Source: Engraulis encrasicolus (Eukaryota > Chordata > Actinopteri > Clupeiformes > Engraulidae). From it: DNA of 64,000 nucleotides. The notes beneath the pieces were generated by a model. That model saw only the letters and a program-made list of their open reading frames with translations, was not told the origin of the DNA and did no database searches. Location: contig NC_085860.1 of NCBI RefSeq assembly GCF_034702125.1, positions 14,959,723 to 15,023,722 on the forward strand, written 5' to 3'. Below are positions 1 through 12,030 of this stretch, piece by piece (position 1 is the stretch's first letter; every line of letters begins with the position of its first letter). A program made the translations under genes and the position numbers.

Positions 1-2280
1 TTATTGAATACTGTAAAAAAAGAGGCCGCCAAGTGTGATGACTTTTTTTGTATGACAAATTTAAAAAATATGACACATTTACAAATGAACTATAATAATC
101 TTAACTATGATGATCACAAAAAATGTTACACAAGATGTGGATTGGCAAATACCATTACAAACTGCATGGTATTGTACTGTGATTAGAAAGCTTTCACATT
201 CTCTATTTAGTGAATAATTTATCTGTGGATCCACTTGGCGGTGAATATAAAGCAGCACTTTTGACAAAGCAAGTCCTCTGAAGTGCATAATACATTAACC
301 AGTTTATTTGCCCAGGGAGAGGGAAGAAAAAATAAAGTATATTAATGGTGTCGTAATGAACGTAATGGTGGTGGCTTTGAAAGCACATGTATTATTCAGT
401 ATGGCCAAACCTACGTATATCAGGAAAAAGAGAAGTGGTGACTGTCCCTCAGCAATTGCAAAATACCATATTATATAACTAAACGTACTGTTGTTAGTGA
501 CGGATTTATATTGAATTGGAAAGAATTCAGCCTCGGCCTCTACAAGTTTTCAGTATTCTTTGCAACATAAACAATACGGTGGTGGTCATAAATGTATCAT
601 GGGCTCATTCTTTTCTGCTAAATCATTTTATCTCTCCCTCATAATGGCAGGACGTGGGGTAGTCTAATGTGACAGGAACTTAACTAACTGACTGTTCTAC
701 ACACAAATGCCTGCCACAAATCCTGACTTAATTTCAGGAGGACAAGACAAGCCAGCGAGCAGTGCAAAAAGCCAAGTTCACTGCATTAAAAAACACAGTC
801 GCCATCTTGGCTACGTGAGGCGGGCCTCCGCCAGGCAATCAGCGCTCGTGACAAGGGGTGTCTCTCTGTGACGCAGGAGCAGCCCTTTATTGAGCATCAC
901 CCGTCAGTGGAGCAGGGTGCTTAGCAACCAGGTGCGATGGGAGAGAGAGTCATGGGAGCGAGCTGGCAGGGGTTCATTGGCAGGTGGAAGGCTTTCACTC
1001 CTTGTTTCACCTTAAGGTGAGCCACCTGTTCCAAGTTATTCGCACGCACGTGCGCACACACAAATAATGTGTGTGTTGACAAACACAGAGACAAGTGATC
1101 TGAATGTAAGATTTTTTTGCATTCTACATGACAATGTAACACCAAAACCCTTAGGATCAAAAGTCCCCGTATCCGTGTGATCTACAAGCTTATCACACTG
1201 TGTGCACAGATACTGAATGAGCTGTACAAAAGCTGCCCAGTATGCCTACTTTATTACTTCAGAGAGGTGTTGAACAGAGAAGTGTTGAACAGATTAGACT
1301 ACTGTGGCTGAATTCATCCGCTGTAATGAACCGAGAGTCTTCCTTTGAATTGAAGAGGAAGCACAAGTCTGTCCTGAGCCTCGTCTCTACACCGGCCTTA
1401 ATATCGTGAATAGAAGCACAGTCCCTTTGCTGAATGCCTGCACTGATTTAATATTCTCTCAGCCTGGTTAGCAGCGCCGTGAAAGGTCCAGCTCTCCCGA
1501 CATTATTCATTCCAGCCTGACCTTTTTATGTGCTTATTTTATTTTACAATCTTTTGGAAGTGCCAAGGGATTGGTACAGCCATTAACTTCAGAATATCGT
1601 ATCGGCAGACCCCTGTGTCCACAAGGGATGCATTTCATTCATTTCCTTGCCTTCAAAGTGAAGTCCTCATCCTGTGTCAAAGGAAAGCCCCCCAACCCCC
1701 TAACTGAGTGAGTCAGACAGAGTGAGATCGCAACCGGAGTGTGGTCTGTCCTTGTGCAATCTTGTTGTTAGTTAGCTATGCAAATGAATACAGTGTTAAA
1801 AATATTACTCATCATCACCGCATGTAGATGTGCATGGATGGGCGAGTGATTGATTCCTTTTTTATTTGTCATTCACACTTCTGAATGCCACTGTCCCTGT
1901 CCTGCATTAATCAGGGGGCCTGACTGCATAATGAATGTGGTGGTGGTGAGTAACGCACAGTTAGCTGCGTGTTGTGTGTGATGTAATTCCATGTTGCAAA
2001 TTCCTCCTTTGTGGTTGCATCACATGTCACTCCTGTGACAACAACTACCTCTTTAAAGATGACATACTGTATGCTGTGCTAACTGTCCACGCTTACGACG
2101 CACAAGTAAGCCGCTGCTCGAGATATGCCTTGACAGCCTTTAGGCGGCCCTCAGAAACATCCTTCCTTCCGTGCTAAAGCACGCTGTTGCCTGGCACATC
2201 CATCTCTTGACATATTTAGTGCAGCTACAGTTTTCTGCACATTTCTACATGGCTTCAATAGGCACAATAAAATAGATTAG
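1..2280. other. Non-coding, no gene recognised
   Basis: Mostly unique-looking AT-rich sequence. Open frames are short and resemble no family I know. The stretch around 780-960 is somewhat GC-richer, but it shows no convincing promoter or exon. It could be intergenic DNA or a 5' intron of the gene that starts coding at 30260. Confidence 0.5.
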
Positions 2281-2359
2281 AATTTGCATTTATTTCCATT
2301 GGTGAGCTGTGCCACAAAATGGATTTTCATGCAACAGTATTACCTAGCAAAATTAATCC

Positions 2360-2665
2360 ATTGATGCCTAAAGCACCTGCAAAAAATGCCTGCTGAATGC
2401 CTAAGCCCTTGTTGGAAAAGTTGCCCTCAGCCTATAATAACCTAAATACCTCAGCCTCTGATGCACATAAAAACATTAAATAAGTTGCATTTAAACCCAT
2501 AAGACCCTCATTTTGCGTTAGAATGTGTTCATTCAGCTGAAACATGCCCACATTTTAAATAAAAAACCTAACATCTCAAGAGCCTGGATGCAGATAGAGT
2601 ATGTGTCTCCAGGCACCAAAGGTTAAACAACATGAGTCATCAGCCTGAAATGGGTTAGTGCATGC
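2360..2665 (+). repeat. Interspersed repeat, about 300 bp, copy 1
   Basis: The segment is closely matched, in the same order and orientation, by 44829-45210. Both carry a shared run about sixty bases long that includes CTCAGCCTCTGATGCACATA or a one-base variant. No terminal inverted repeat was seen. The family is unidentified. This copy lacks the 60-bp insertion present in the second copy and so serves as its unoccupied site. Confidence 0.7.
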
Positions 2666-2960
2666 ATGATGTACAGTATGCACTGCATATTTAAGCCTAT
2701 GGATGCAATTACGGTGCACATTAAAACATCTCCATCCAATACACAGGAAGGGACGTCTGCAACAGGACTCTGGTCAAAACAGCGGCAGCCTTGTCTCGAC
2801 GTTCCCTTGCTGGTGTTCGTGACACTACTACAGACATCAGGTTCTGCAAATGTCCTTTTGCAAAGGTGGCCAGAGTGTAGTGTAGGTGGTATCCTGTGCT
2901 CATTTGACGATTCCCTGAGGAACTAGCTTATCAACAACAGAGCAGCTGCCAAACTACACA

Positions 2961-3752
2961 AAGCACTCAAGGACACAAACAGCTGCTCGGCTCGGCTCAG
3001 GCAGGTTGGTTGCTTTTCCCCAGTGTCTGTTGGAAGTGCATTTGCTTCTCTGCACGGTTGTCCAGTTAGTCAGTGAAGATGTGTCAGCCTAGCTGCCAGG
3101 TAATGTATACACCCATGGTGTTTATAAAAACCACAGCCCTCCTTGGTGACTTTGTAGACGTCTCGTAATCTGCTGCCGTAATGGCAGGATATGCGGCACT
3201 TCAGAGAGAATTAAACTTTTATGTGGTGTACACAAACGAGGTCCCTCATCTTTTTTGCTTATACAAAAAGCACAAGCCTAAGCCAAATTTAATGTGTTTA
3301 AAGCTAAGGCTTAGAAAAAAAGAGGTATTGCACACCAATAAAGTCTTTCTTGAGGTGCTGGCTTCTTGTGCATACAAATGTTTAAAGAAAATAAAGTACA
3401 TAAAGCTGTCATAACCATTTTTAGTGCAACTGTCTGGCACTTGAGATGGAAGCGTTGTAAAAAAGATACTCAAACTTTGCGATCATGTGGTGTTCTGAGC
3501 ATAATGTGCATGTCCTGAGCATTATATTATATGCACGCTTGTCATGACTCAATTTACTCACTTTAAAGGTCCCCCGATCAGGTTTATGGAGCACCAATCA
3601 GCTCATAGGCCCCATTTCCATTAGCAGAACTGTTATCGTTGTAGTTATCACTCCTACAACAGGGGTGTCATCCTATAAACTCAGCTGCTGTTGAAGTGAA
3701 TGACTGCTGTGGGTCGATATGCTGGACAAGAAAAGTAATTTCAAGAAGCAGG
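2961..3752 (+). repeat. Diverged duplicated block, copy 1
   Basis: This block matches 3956-4563 in order, with small indels. The match begins at the shared AACAGCTGC and runs to the shared TAATTTCAAGA. Copy 1 carries about 55 extra bases (3321-3400 region), and the two diverge around 3590-3690. No coding potential is recognisable. The second copy begins at the right end of the MITE at 3805-3955. Confidence 0.75.
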
Positions 3753-3804
3753 TTGTTGAAAGGATAGCCATTTACAACTTTATTTACTCAATCACTGCAT
3801 TTAC

Positions 3805-3955
3805 ATGACTATTTTAATTCAGAATTAAGTAGTTCCGTCGAGTTTACTTTGATCTTTCTTCCGAATTAAGAGGTGTTTACATGACGTTTTCAAAGCGGAA
3901 TTAAGCTTTATTCGGAATTAAAGTGAGTTAATTCGGAATTAAATGTCTCATGTAA
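3805..3955 (+). mobile_element. Short TIR MITE (AATTCGGAATTAA family)
   Basis: The ends are inverted: TTTACATGACTATTTTAATT on the left and AATTAAATGTCTCATGTAAA on the right. Internal AATTCGGAATTAA palindromes recur. The same family, in the opposite orientation and interrupted by another insertion, lies at 55284-56302. There is no coding capacity and the superfamily is not assigned. It sits between the two copies of the duplicated block. Confidence 0.7.
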
Positions 3956-4563
3956 ACAGCTGCCTGCTCGGGCAGGTTGGTTTTCGCTGGTGTCTGTTGG
4001 AAGTGCATTTGCTTCTTTGCACTGTTGTCCAGTTAGTCAGTGAAGATGTGTCGGCCTAGCAGGCGATGTATACCCCCATGATGTTTACAAAAACCACAGC
4101 CCTCCTTGGTAACTTTGTAGACATCTCGCAATCTGCTGCTTTAATGGCAGGATATGCAGCACTGCGGCAATTAAACTTTTATGTGGTGTGTACACAAACG
4201 AGGTCCCTCGAATCTTTTTTGCTTATACAAAAGGCACAAGCCTAAGCCAAATTTAATGTGTTTAAAGCTAAGGCTGTCATATCCATTTTTAGTGTAACTG
4301 TCTGGCACTTGGGATGGAAGCGTTTGTGAAATAGATACTCAAACTTTGCTATCGTGTGGTGTTCTGAGCATAATGTGCATGTCCTGAGCATTATATGCAT
4401 GCTGGTCATGACTCCATTTACTCACTTTAAAGGTCCCCCGATCACTTCCTTTGTCAAGTGCCATAATATTGAGTGTTGCTTTGGGCAATGGAGCACCATT
4501 CATGTAATGGGATTGACTGCTGTGGGTTGATGTGCTGGACAAGAAACCGAGTAATTTCAAGAT
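3956..4563 (+). repeat. Diverged duplicated block, copy 2
   Basis: Second copy of the block at 2961-3752. It lacks the segment that in copy 1 contains TTAGAAAAAAAGAGGTATTG and has a different stretch around 4445-4515. It is probably an old local duplication. Confidence 0.75.
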
Positions 4564-5690
4564 GCTTTACTGCTCGATGTCTGGATCAGAGACTGTTGAC
4601 AGCCTGAAGGAGTGGACTATTTTGTTGAATCCGTTGATGAGTGGTTTTTTTTAACTTTTACTATTGCGAACTTTCCATTAGAATTTATGTCAATTAATGA
4701 GGATGGTCAAAGTTGAAGGTGTATAAATAATATTTGCATAAAAACATCTCTCTGTAGTGAAGTTTACATAGGTTGTCAATGGGGTCAAATGAACATGGAG
4801 GATGGATGCATTTGGTGGAATAACACAGCTAGTACAGTCAGAAAGCCTAGTGATTGCATCTATTTTTTGGCTTCCTATGATCTTTGTGCTACTGTATGAT
4901 TTGCCTTGCACAGCATGGGTACTTATTGCTGAATTGACCACCAAATCCCCTGCCATTTCAGCCTTTTTATTCCTCTCATCATGCTGGGCCTGATGCATAC
5001 ACCAGAGCTAACCATTATCTGCGAAAGGCTGTGGTGGTACTATCCATCAGCAGACACTGGATGGTATTGGCCAGCAGTTGTTTCTTGTCTCATGCTTTGG
5101 TTGTTTGTCTCTTGTTTGTTTATGCACTTCCAAGCTGTGATCTTATCTATATGCAGTAGTCTCGTATATAAAACAGCACTGTGGATGCAGACAGGCTGTT
5201 TTAATGTGTTGTTTGTGTAAATGCAGTAGTATCAGTAAATGTTCTGTAAACAGCTTTGAAGCTGCTCTTTCAGACGCCCCCATCAGGTCGACTGGTAATT
5301 GTTTTTACAGAAGGCTCAGTTTTACTAATTGAGGTCTGTGTGCAGGTGCAAGAAAATAAGGATGGGGGTGGGGGAGGGGGAGGGTAGGGTAGGCTGTGTT
5401 ATGGACTCGATGTCTTTTCCTGATGTTGCTCTGCACACATGGCCCTGTGTATGTGTATGTTGACCTACTGTGGAACCTGCCACCTGCTTAGTAGAACTGA
5501 AGGAGGACTGATTTCAGTGTCTGTCCATCTATCCATCCATCCATCCATACATCAGTCAGTCTGTCCATCCATCCTTTTGGTGCCTTGTGTCCACAACACC
5601 TACAATTTGAAAGTTTGGGGTGTGTACTTCCATTATAGAAGTAATCCATGTGCTAGAGAATTGAAGTACATGGTGTGAGGTAGTCGTGTA
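4564..5690. other. Non-coding, short ATCC microsatellite
   Basis: No gene is recognised. A short (ATCC)n-like tract lies at about 5526-5578 and a G-rich run at about 5361-5390. The open frames at 4690-4998 and 4802-4993 are complementary and match nothing I know. Confidence 0.5.
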
Positions 5691-5707
5691 CACTGCACAC
5701 TGGGTAT

Positions 5708-5900
5708 ATGAATATAGACGTACAGGGCTCTAAATTAACACCAGCCAACCGGCCGGCCAAATGCTGGTAAAATGTCAGTTTGGGTGGTAGAAAAGACCAA
5801 CTTACTAGCTAGAAAAACTGCTAGACTAAGACTAACTTACTTTGACCTATTAGTGAGTTTGTGTTTAGCAGTTAAAATAAGCATCTACTAGCCATTTCGG
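5708..5900 (+). mobile_element. Fragment of a hAT-like repeat
   Basis: It begins CAGGGCTCTAAATTAACACC, which resembles a common fish non-autonomous element end. The body has CCAGCCAACCGGCCGGCC and later CTAGCCATTTCGGCTGG. No matching right terminus or target duplication was found, so this looks truncated. The assignment is from resemblance only. Confidence 0.4.
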
Positions 5901-7615
5901 CTGGTGATGAAAGAAAAAATTGTTGATGTACTGTATATACAGACCACTCTCTCTCACAACCTACCTGAGGTGCCAGCATTATTGGAAAGGTTTGAAAGGG
6001 TGCCCACGCTTGGAGCACAGCGCGCCCTCCTCGCTAGCGTGTAATCTGTGTTCCTGGTCCCCTGTGCGCCAGCTGGACAGCTCTCGGGCTTGTGCAGGGC
6101 CCCCCCCAGAGACGCAGTGGGGGCGTTGGCCTCCCTCACACTGCAGAGCAGTGCAAGGACGTGACGTGTCCACAGAGAGATGCAGAGGAGTGGGATTTGA
6201 ATAGCCAGGACGTGTAGGACGTGACATTCATAAATGGAGAAGCCTACAGTGTTGCGCATTACATAGCGTCTTGCCGAAGACCCAGGGGCTGATTGAATAC
6301 AGTAGAAAGGGTATAATGACTTGATGTTGTTATTCTTGCTGCCTGCAGGAGTTTCAATTGAGAAAAAAATGTGTTTTGAAGTCTCACCCAATTACTGCGT
6401 CTTCCAGCTGTGCATATAATTCTAATACCCTGCTGTAACCCTGCACCGAGTGCGATGTGATGTGATGGGTGTATGAGCTGCCTGCCTCTCTGTCTGACTT
6501 CTGCGCTGTTTTACCTCTAAATAACTAGTAAGGGAAGCAGAGGAGACGGAGTGACTCAGAACTGTTTTTTTTTGTTTTATTTTTGGGGTCTCCTCTCAAT
6601 ATGTGATTTTCACAAGGAGATGAGCACCCAGCAGGACCCCACATTCACCTCAGCTACACCAATGAAGCCATGCTGTTTTGGAGGCAGAACCAGTCGATTA
6701 AGACACATCAAGCTGCTGGAATAAAAACATGTTGTCTGTGCTAAATCAGCTGTTCTTCTTGGCAAAAGAAAACTTAAAATTAAGACTGTTCACATGGTTG
6801 GCGCCACAGCGTTTGCCCATAACAGATCTAGAATTTCGTCACCTAATGAAATAAAAATAAACTCAATTTGGAAGTTCAGTGCTGCGTTGGTCTAATTTAA
6901 GTGGCTGTCTTAACTTTACTCTGTATAATGGAACGCACGCATAAATGTGCCAGACATGAGGCCCACATATACTGACTTGTGTTTACTGAAACTGGGGTTG
7001 GAACGTCATGCCGGCAAAGTGATGAGGGCTGGCAAACCAGGAGGGTACATGACATGTGAGAGGAGGTAGAGGCACAGCACAGCACAGCTGGGCACTCAAC
7101 ACTGTCTCGCTCCATCACTCTGGATAAGCTACTGTGACAGACCATGAAATTGCGTACAGTGGCAGGGCGAAGGAACCTGTGATCTTCCCTGGTGAGTCCC
7201 TCGGATAGACCCATCAGGCTTGATTTGGTACGTCTCAGGCTCTCAGGCAGCTAGCTCACGGGCAGGTAAACGGAGAAAACATCAAATGTGGCACAGGGTA
7301 GTTTTTAGTGGTGCCAGTAGCCTGCCTCCTCTCCTTTTCACACGCTGGTGGCACAACTGATGAGAATCTAGCACGGTAACAACAAACACTTGGTTTTGTT
7401 TAAAAGGAGCAGTCTGTCGAAACAATGCGTAAACTTTCAATGATTAATTTAACATTTGTCTTTTTGTGGTATTTGTGTTGAGTTGGTGAGTGCATTGTAA
7501 AGGTTTACCAGAAATCGTTGGTGTATGTATCTGCATGACTGTTAAAGGAAAAAATAAGAAATATTCGTGCACCGCAGAAGCTCTCTTGCTCTGATTTATG
7601 TATTTATTTTAAGAA
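5901..7615. other. Non-coding, no gene recognised
   Basis: The overlapping frames on both strands at 5920-6391 read through a GC-richer patch but resemble no family. Nothing else is supported. Confidence 0.45.
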
Positions 7616-7621
7616 TTACGT

Positions 7622-7806
7622 TTGGCTTTTTAGGCTTTTATTTCTGATAGGATAGTGAAGAGTGACAGCAAGTGAGTATGGATGGAGAGAGAGAGATGGG
7701 GTAGGTTTGGGTTGGGAAATGACCCAGGCCAGATTCGAACCTCGGTGCCCCTGGGCATGCAAGCCCATAGATAGGTGGCTTAGCGTGCTGCGCCACAGCA
7801 CAGCCC
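7622..7806 (-). mobile_element. tRNA-derived SINE, diverged copy
   Basis: Read on the minus strand, it has a pol III A-box-like GTGGCGCAGCACGCTAAGCC and a B-box GGTTCGAATCTGG. A C/T-rich body follows, then CACTATCCTATCAGAAATAA and an A-rich tail. The architecture matches the copy at 9140-9323. It is non-coding and mobilised by LINE machinery in trans. Confidence 0.75.
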
Positions 7807-7849
7807 AGTGTTAGCCATTGAAGGGGGGCCTTACCTGGAATGTACCAGT

Positions 7850-9139
7850 ATATTGGGGGTGGGGGGGGCTCGTCATGGTAAAGTGTAGGAATTCCTGCTC
7901 TAGTCTACATTAATCGGTGACCTCATGGCACCACACCTCATCAGTCACGCCACCAGAGCATCTGACTCTGACGACTGACTGTAGCTGAGCCGTCACCCCC
8001 TTCACCTGGGCAGGTGATTGGTAACAGGGCTCCTCTTGGCCCTCTGGGCTAAGCCATCTGTGCGTCATGTGCTTACTATTCCACTTTCATTGCCAAGATA
8101 TACAGCAGCTTGTGCCTGCACAATATCAGCATGGAGATTGTGGTGGTGCCTGACTGCCTGTTTAAAGAGAGCCTTCTTTAGACACACATTGTTCTATTCA
8201 CGACGTTGTTCTCTCTCTCTCAATTTGCCTGTCTGACTGAGACTTTCTTCTCCCTCTAGTCTTTAAGACGACAGAGGCAGAAGTACATGGCACCTAATAC
8301 CAGCTAAGAGGAAGAGGCAGGCCTTTGAAGTAAATTGGCTGTAATTTGCAAGGAGGATCTACAAGGTTTCCTGTTGTTAATGGAGACGGGATGTTTGTTT
8401 GTCTTGCCTGGCCTGAGTCGGTGCCCGGAGAGTTGAGCGAGAGCGTTTCACAGGACGCCAGTACGCCTTAATCCTTACACTTCATCAGACCAGTTGGTTC
8501 AGGGGAGGGGGGCATGTTCTTTTTTTTAAAGAGCAATATGCAATTAGGCTTAAAATGGTTAGAATTAGATTGTAGGTCCTTTAAGATATTTACGTAATGC
8601 TATCAGTGAAGGCAAGATGGAGTTCCTGTCATCAGCAAAGCGATTCAGGAGGGGAGGGACTGCGGGGAAGCCGTGAGGACACCATGCTTCCTCTGGGCAC
8701 CCTCAGGCCTTCTCTGGCCCGTAATCGCTTTAACTGGAACATTAACTTGGCGGGGTGGAAGCTCAGAAACGGTGGAGCTAGGTCATTTTACTGAACCTGA
8801 TACACTTGCTGGAGAGTCTTCTTTTGCATGAAGTTGTTGAGGTTGAGGAATTATCGACTACTCTGAGAGACCCTGTCGTTTATATTGATTATGTGGAAGT
8901 CGTTCTTTGCACGTGTCTGTGAAATGTCAAACAGTGAGCTGTATGGTATGTCAGATTTCTTTTAATATTTAAACTGCTTTCTGTGTGTCAGAACACTGTG
9001 ACTCTTCTTTACATACAGTATTTTACTCCATTTGACTATGACAGGTAAAGCCTGGTCAATGCCTGCAGAGAAAACCTACATTAAGCAGTTGAAGGTGCTC
9101 CTTCTGATGTGCAACACTTTTAGAATATGTACAAACGCT
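7850..9139. other. Non-coding, no gene recognised
   Basis: Mixed unique-looking sequence with short G-runs (7854-7870, 8504-8512). No coding exon, RNA gene or repeat family was recognised. Confidence 0.45.
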
Positions 9140-9323
9140 TTTTTATATTTGGGGGTGGGGGGGCTTTTTGCCTCTATTTGATAGGACAGTAAAGACATTG
9201 ACAGGAAGCGAGCGGGGAGAGAGAAACAGGGAGGGGTCGGCAAAGGACCCGGGCCGGAATCGAACCCGGGTCAGCCGCGTAGCAGATGAGTGCCCCACCG
9301 TTAGCACCACAGCAGGGCCAAAA
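9140..9323 (-). mobile_element. tRNA-derived SINE, well preserved
   Basis: On the minus strand it starts GGCCCTGCTGTGGTGCTAAC. The B-box is GGGTTCGATTCCGG, followed by a pyrimidine-rich body. It ends CTTTACTGTCCTATCAAATA, then GAGGCAAAAAGCCCC and an A/C-rich tail. This is a common teleost SINE layout. It is the better preserved of the two related copies in the window. Confidence 0.85.
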
Positions 9324-9716
9324 TTGTGTACCAAAACTTTTGACACGTAGTGAGAGCTGCATATTGAAGTCTTCATCTCTCTGTCATACTGTATTGTCTA
9401 TTGAATGGCTTGTTTTGTGTATGTGGGAAGATCATCCGGATATAGGAATGAATGCTGACACGCCCTGCTACAGAGTTCACTAGCCAGAGGGGTGTGGAGG
9501 GTTGCACCCCGGGGAGCCATGTTTTTAAAATTAGTATCAGGGGGGCAAACAAGGCGGTTACTATCTCTAACAACAGAAGTGACCTATATTTTTATAGTGT
9601 ATTGACACACCAGAGTTCACTGCTCTTTTTTTGTCTGAAACTCAGTATTACACCCATAACTCCTGTAAGTAGCCTGTTAAAACACATGGTGATATTGTGC
9701 AGCCAAGTCATTATAG

Positions 9717-9935
9717 ACTCACTCACTCACTCACTCACTCACTCACTCACTCACTCACTCACTCACTCACTCACTCACTCACTCACTCACTCACTCACTC
9801 ACTCACTCACTCACTCACTCACTCACTCACTCACTCACTCACTCACTCACTCACTCACTCACTCACTCACTCACTCACTCACTCACTCACTCACTCACTC
9901 ACTCACTCACTCACTCACTCACTCACTCACTCACT
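9717..9935 (+). repeat. (ACTC)n microsatellite, 219 bp
   Basis: About 55 uninterrupted ACTC units. The long open frames across it are repeat translations (Thr-His-Ser-Leu). The complementary motif occurs as (TGAG)n at 39288-39444. Confidence 0.97.
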
Positions 9936-10442
9936 TCTAAGTCAATGTCTCACACAATAGAGGAATCTGTAAAGACGAGCAAAGGGCAGCAGCCGAAGAA
10001 TAGAAGAATAGTTAACTCTCCCTGGATCCCTGAATAAAGAGCCTATTCACAGTCCATATTGTACAGTTTTCAGAAAGCTTGATGTCTTTCTCCACTACTT
10101 AACACTACTCTAGTCTACTCTATTCTACTCTACACTACTGAAGTGCTAAATAAGCACAATGGATAAGCACAATGGAAAATACTTTAACTAGCCACACTGT
10201 CAAGTCAATTTCCTCTTCTGCTTCAGGTATGAAAACCCAGAGCCTAAAGGCCATGAATGAATGTGTTGGTTAGTGACTAGTAATGGGGAAATGCAACACA
10301 ATGCCTTAGTGCAAAAGAGGGAATACCATGAATTCTGTGTATAATATAAAAATGTATAATAATAAAAAAAATGTGAATGTACATTGATGTATTTTTCAAT
10401 ATTGTAAATATTATTCAAAATTACTTTCTTGGACAGGATAGT

Positions 10443-11902
10443 GGTCCGTGTATATTTTCGTTCATTCATTATTCTATTTCGGATATCACACGAGAAAGGA
10501 ATAAGGACTTGTTTATGATGATTTACGCTTGAATATCACTTGTGAAATGGAACCAAGCGCCATATTTTGATATTTTGTAGGTACTGAAAATGAAACGTTG
10601 AATCTTAGAAAAGAGAGAAAAGCAATAAAGAAAAACGTCCTTCTGAATTGCGTCTTTTGTTTATTCAGAATTCGGGTGCCCTGAGAGTAAATCCTGGAAG
10701 GCTGGATGAGCCTTCATTAAATGGTTTCTTTGGAGGCAAACGGACTTTGCAAACGAACGTTTCAAAGATGTGGTCGATCTGTGATGACTGTGCGAGGAAT
10801 TTGTGTCATGAGATGGTTGCGTAGGCTATCCATATCAAGCAAGCGCCAAAAGCATGTGCATACGCCCCACCACCATTGAGTAGGGCGTCCCAGAGGAGGA
10901 AGAATGATTTACTGTCTATATTTTGACTTAAACTTATCAACCAATTTAACTTTCGCAACGACATTTCATGTGCTTAGGCCTGGTCTTAAGACTTGATTGT
11001 ATTTGGCCATATAGCCTATTATAGCGTTCTAATCCAACAGAAGTGCAGCTGTGCGACCAGGAGTGATATCTTCGATGGGAAGGGGTAGACCAACTGTCAT
11101 TGAGAACATTGACAGTTCTTACGATCAGCATCAGATTCCCAGTTCATCTCCAGCCTTTAGGTGTATACCCGGACATATTGCTTTCCAACAATATCACTAA
11201 TGTTCCAAATACACCAAAGTGAAATGTGTATTCAACATGCGTAAAACTTGGTATGGAGAGCGCGCGCTCCAGCTCATTACACTTGCCAGAATACGTAACA
11301 GTTTGCGTGAGAACACTACTTTTGACCGTTTGCTCCCTAATGCATATTACTACATGTGAAAGGGTATAATAGGTTATTGATTCCAGAGACTTTAGCCTTT
11401 ATTTAGGCTATAAAGTTGAGTCCATAACATAAAGGGAACTTCATCTCTATTTTATAAGGCGGACGCACGCTCCAATACAGGCCTAACCATTACGCGTGCT
11501 GCGCATAGGCCTACTAGCCTGTACATCGCAAAAATGTTTTTCATCATTCTATTATTTTTCTGTTGTGTCTCTGGCTCCAGCTACTGTTCTGTGTGTCGTT
11601 TGGTAGCTAGACCTTTTCTGATGCGTTTCAGACGGTAAACTTTCCTTCCGGGTAAACAGAGGGGGAGGGGTCAGTCAAATGAAATTCAATAAACGAATAG
11701 CCAAATATCACAAATTGAAAAACGATCAAAAATTTTGTCATTTTTTATAATGCTATTATGGTATGAAGTAACACATGCAGAAAACAAAATACAGCCATTT
11801 CTGCTTGTATTGCTTTAATCAAAACAAGAAGTTGCACCCTTTTTTGAATTTCATATTTCATTCCAAAATAGAATAATGAATGAACGAAAAAGTACACGGA
11901 CC
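10443..11902 (+). mobile_element. TIR DNA element, 1.46 kb, unclassified
   Basis: The left end GGTCCGTGTATATTTTCGTT is the near-perfect inverse of the right end AACGAAAAAGTACACGGACC. The inverted match continues for about 40 bp through the CATTCATTATTCTATTT region. GATAGT flanks both sides (10437-10442 and 11903-11908), consistent with a 6-bp target duplication. No transposase was recognised inside, so it is probably non-autonomous. The flanks belong to a small repeat also seen at 11960-12030. Confidence 0.75.
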
Positions 11903-11910
11903 GATAGTGT

Positions 11911-12030
11911 GTAGTACTGATGTGTTTTCCACTATTTTTCATATTATTCAACATCACTTTCATGGACAGTAGTGTATACTGATGTGTTTTTCAATTGTAC
12001 ATATTATTCAAGATGACTGTCTTGGACAGG
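11911..12030 (+). repeat. Short local repeat units
   Basis: Units of the form ACTGATGTGTTTTnC...ATATTATTCAA...CTTGGACAG occur at 11917-11968 and 11977-12030. A diverged copy at 10380-10442 contains the target of the 1.46-kb element. Non-coding. Confidence 0.65.

Noticed and set aside
5954..6391. 145-codon minus-strand frame in a GC-richer patch
   Set aside because: No recognisable domain, and overlapping frames on the other strand are equally open.
7740..7800. Possible tRNA gene on the minus strand
   Set aside because: The B-box and A-box-like parts continue into a SINE body and A-rich tail, and the tRNA fold is not complete.
9452..9960. Long Thr-His-Ser-Leu reading frames
   Set aside because: They are translations of the (ACTC)n array, with no splice context or flanking domain.
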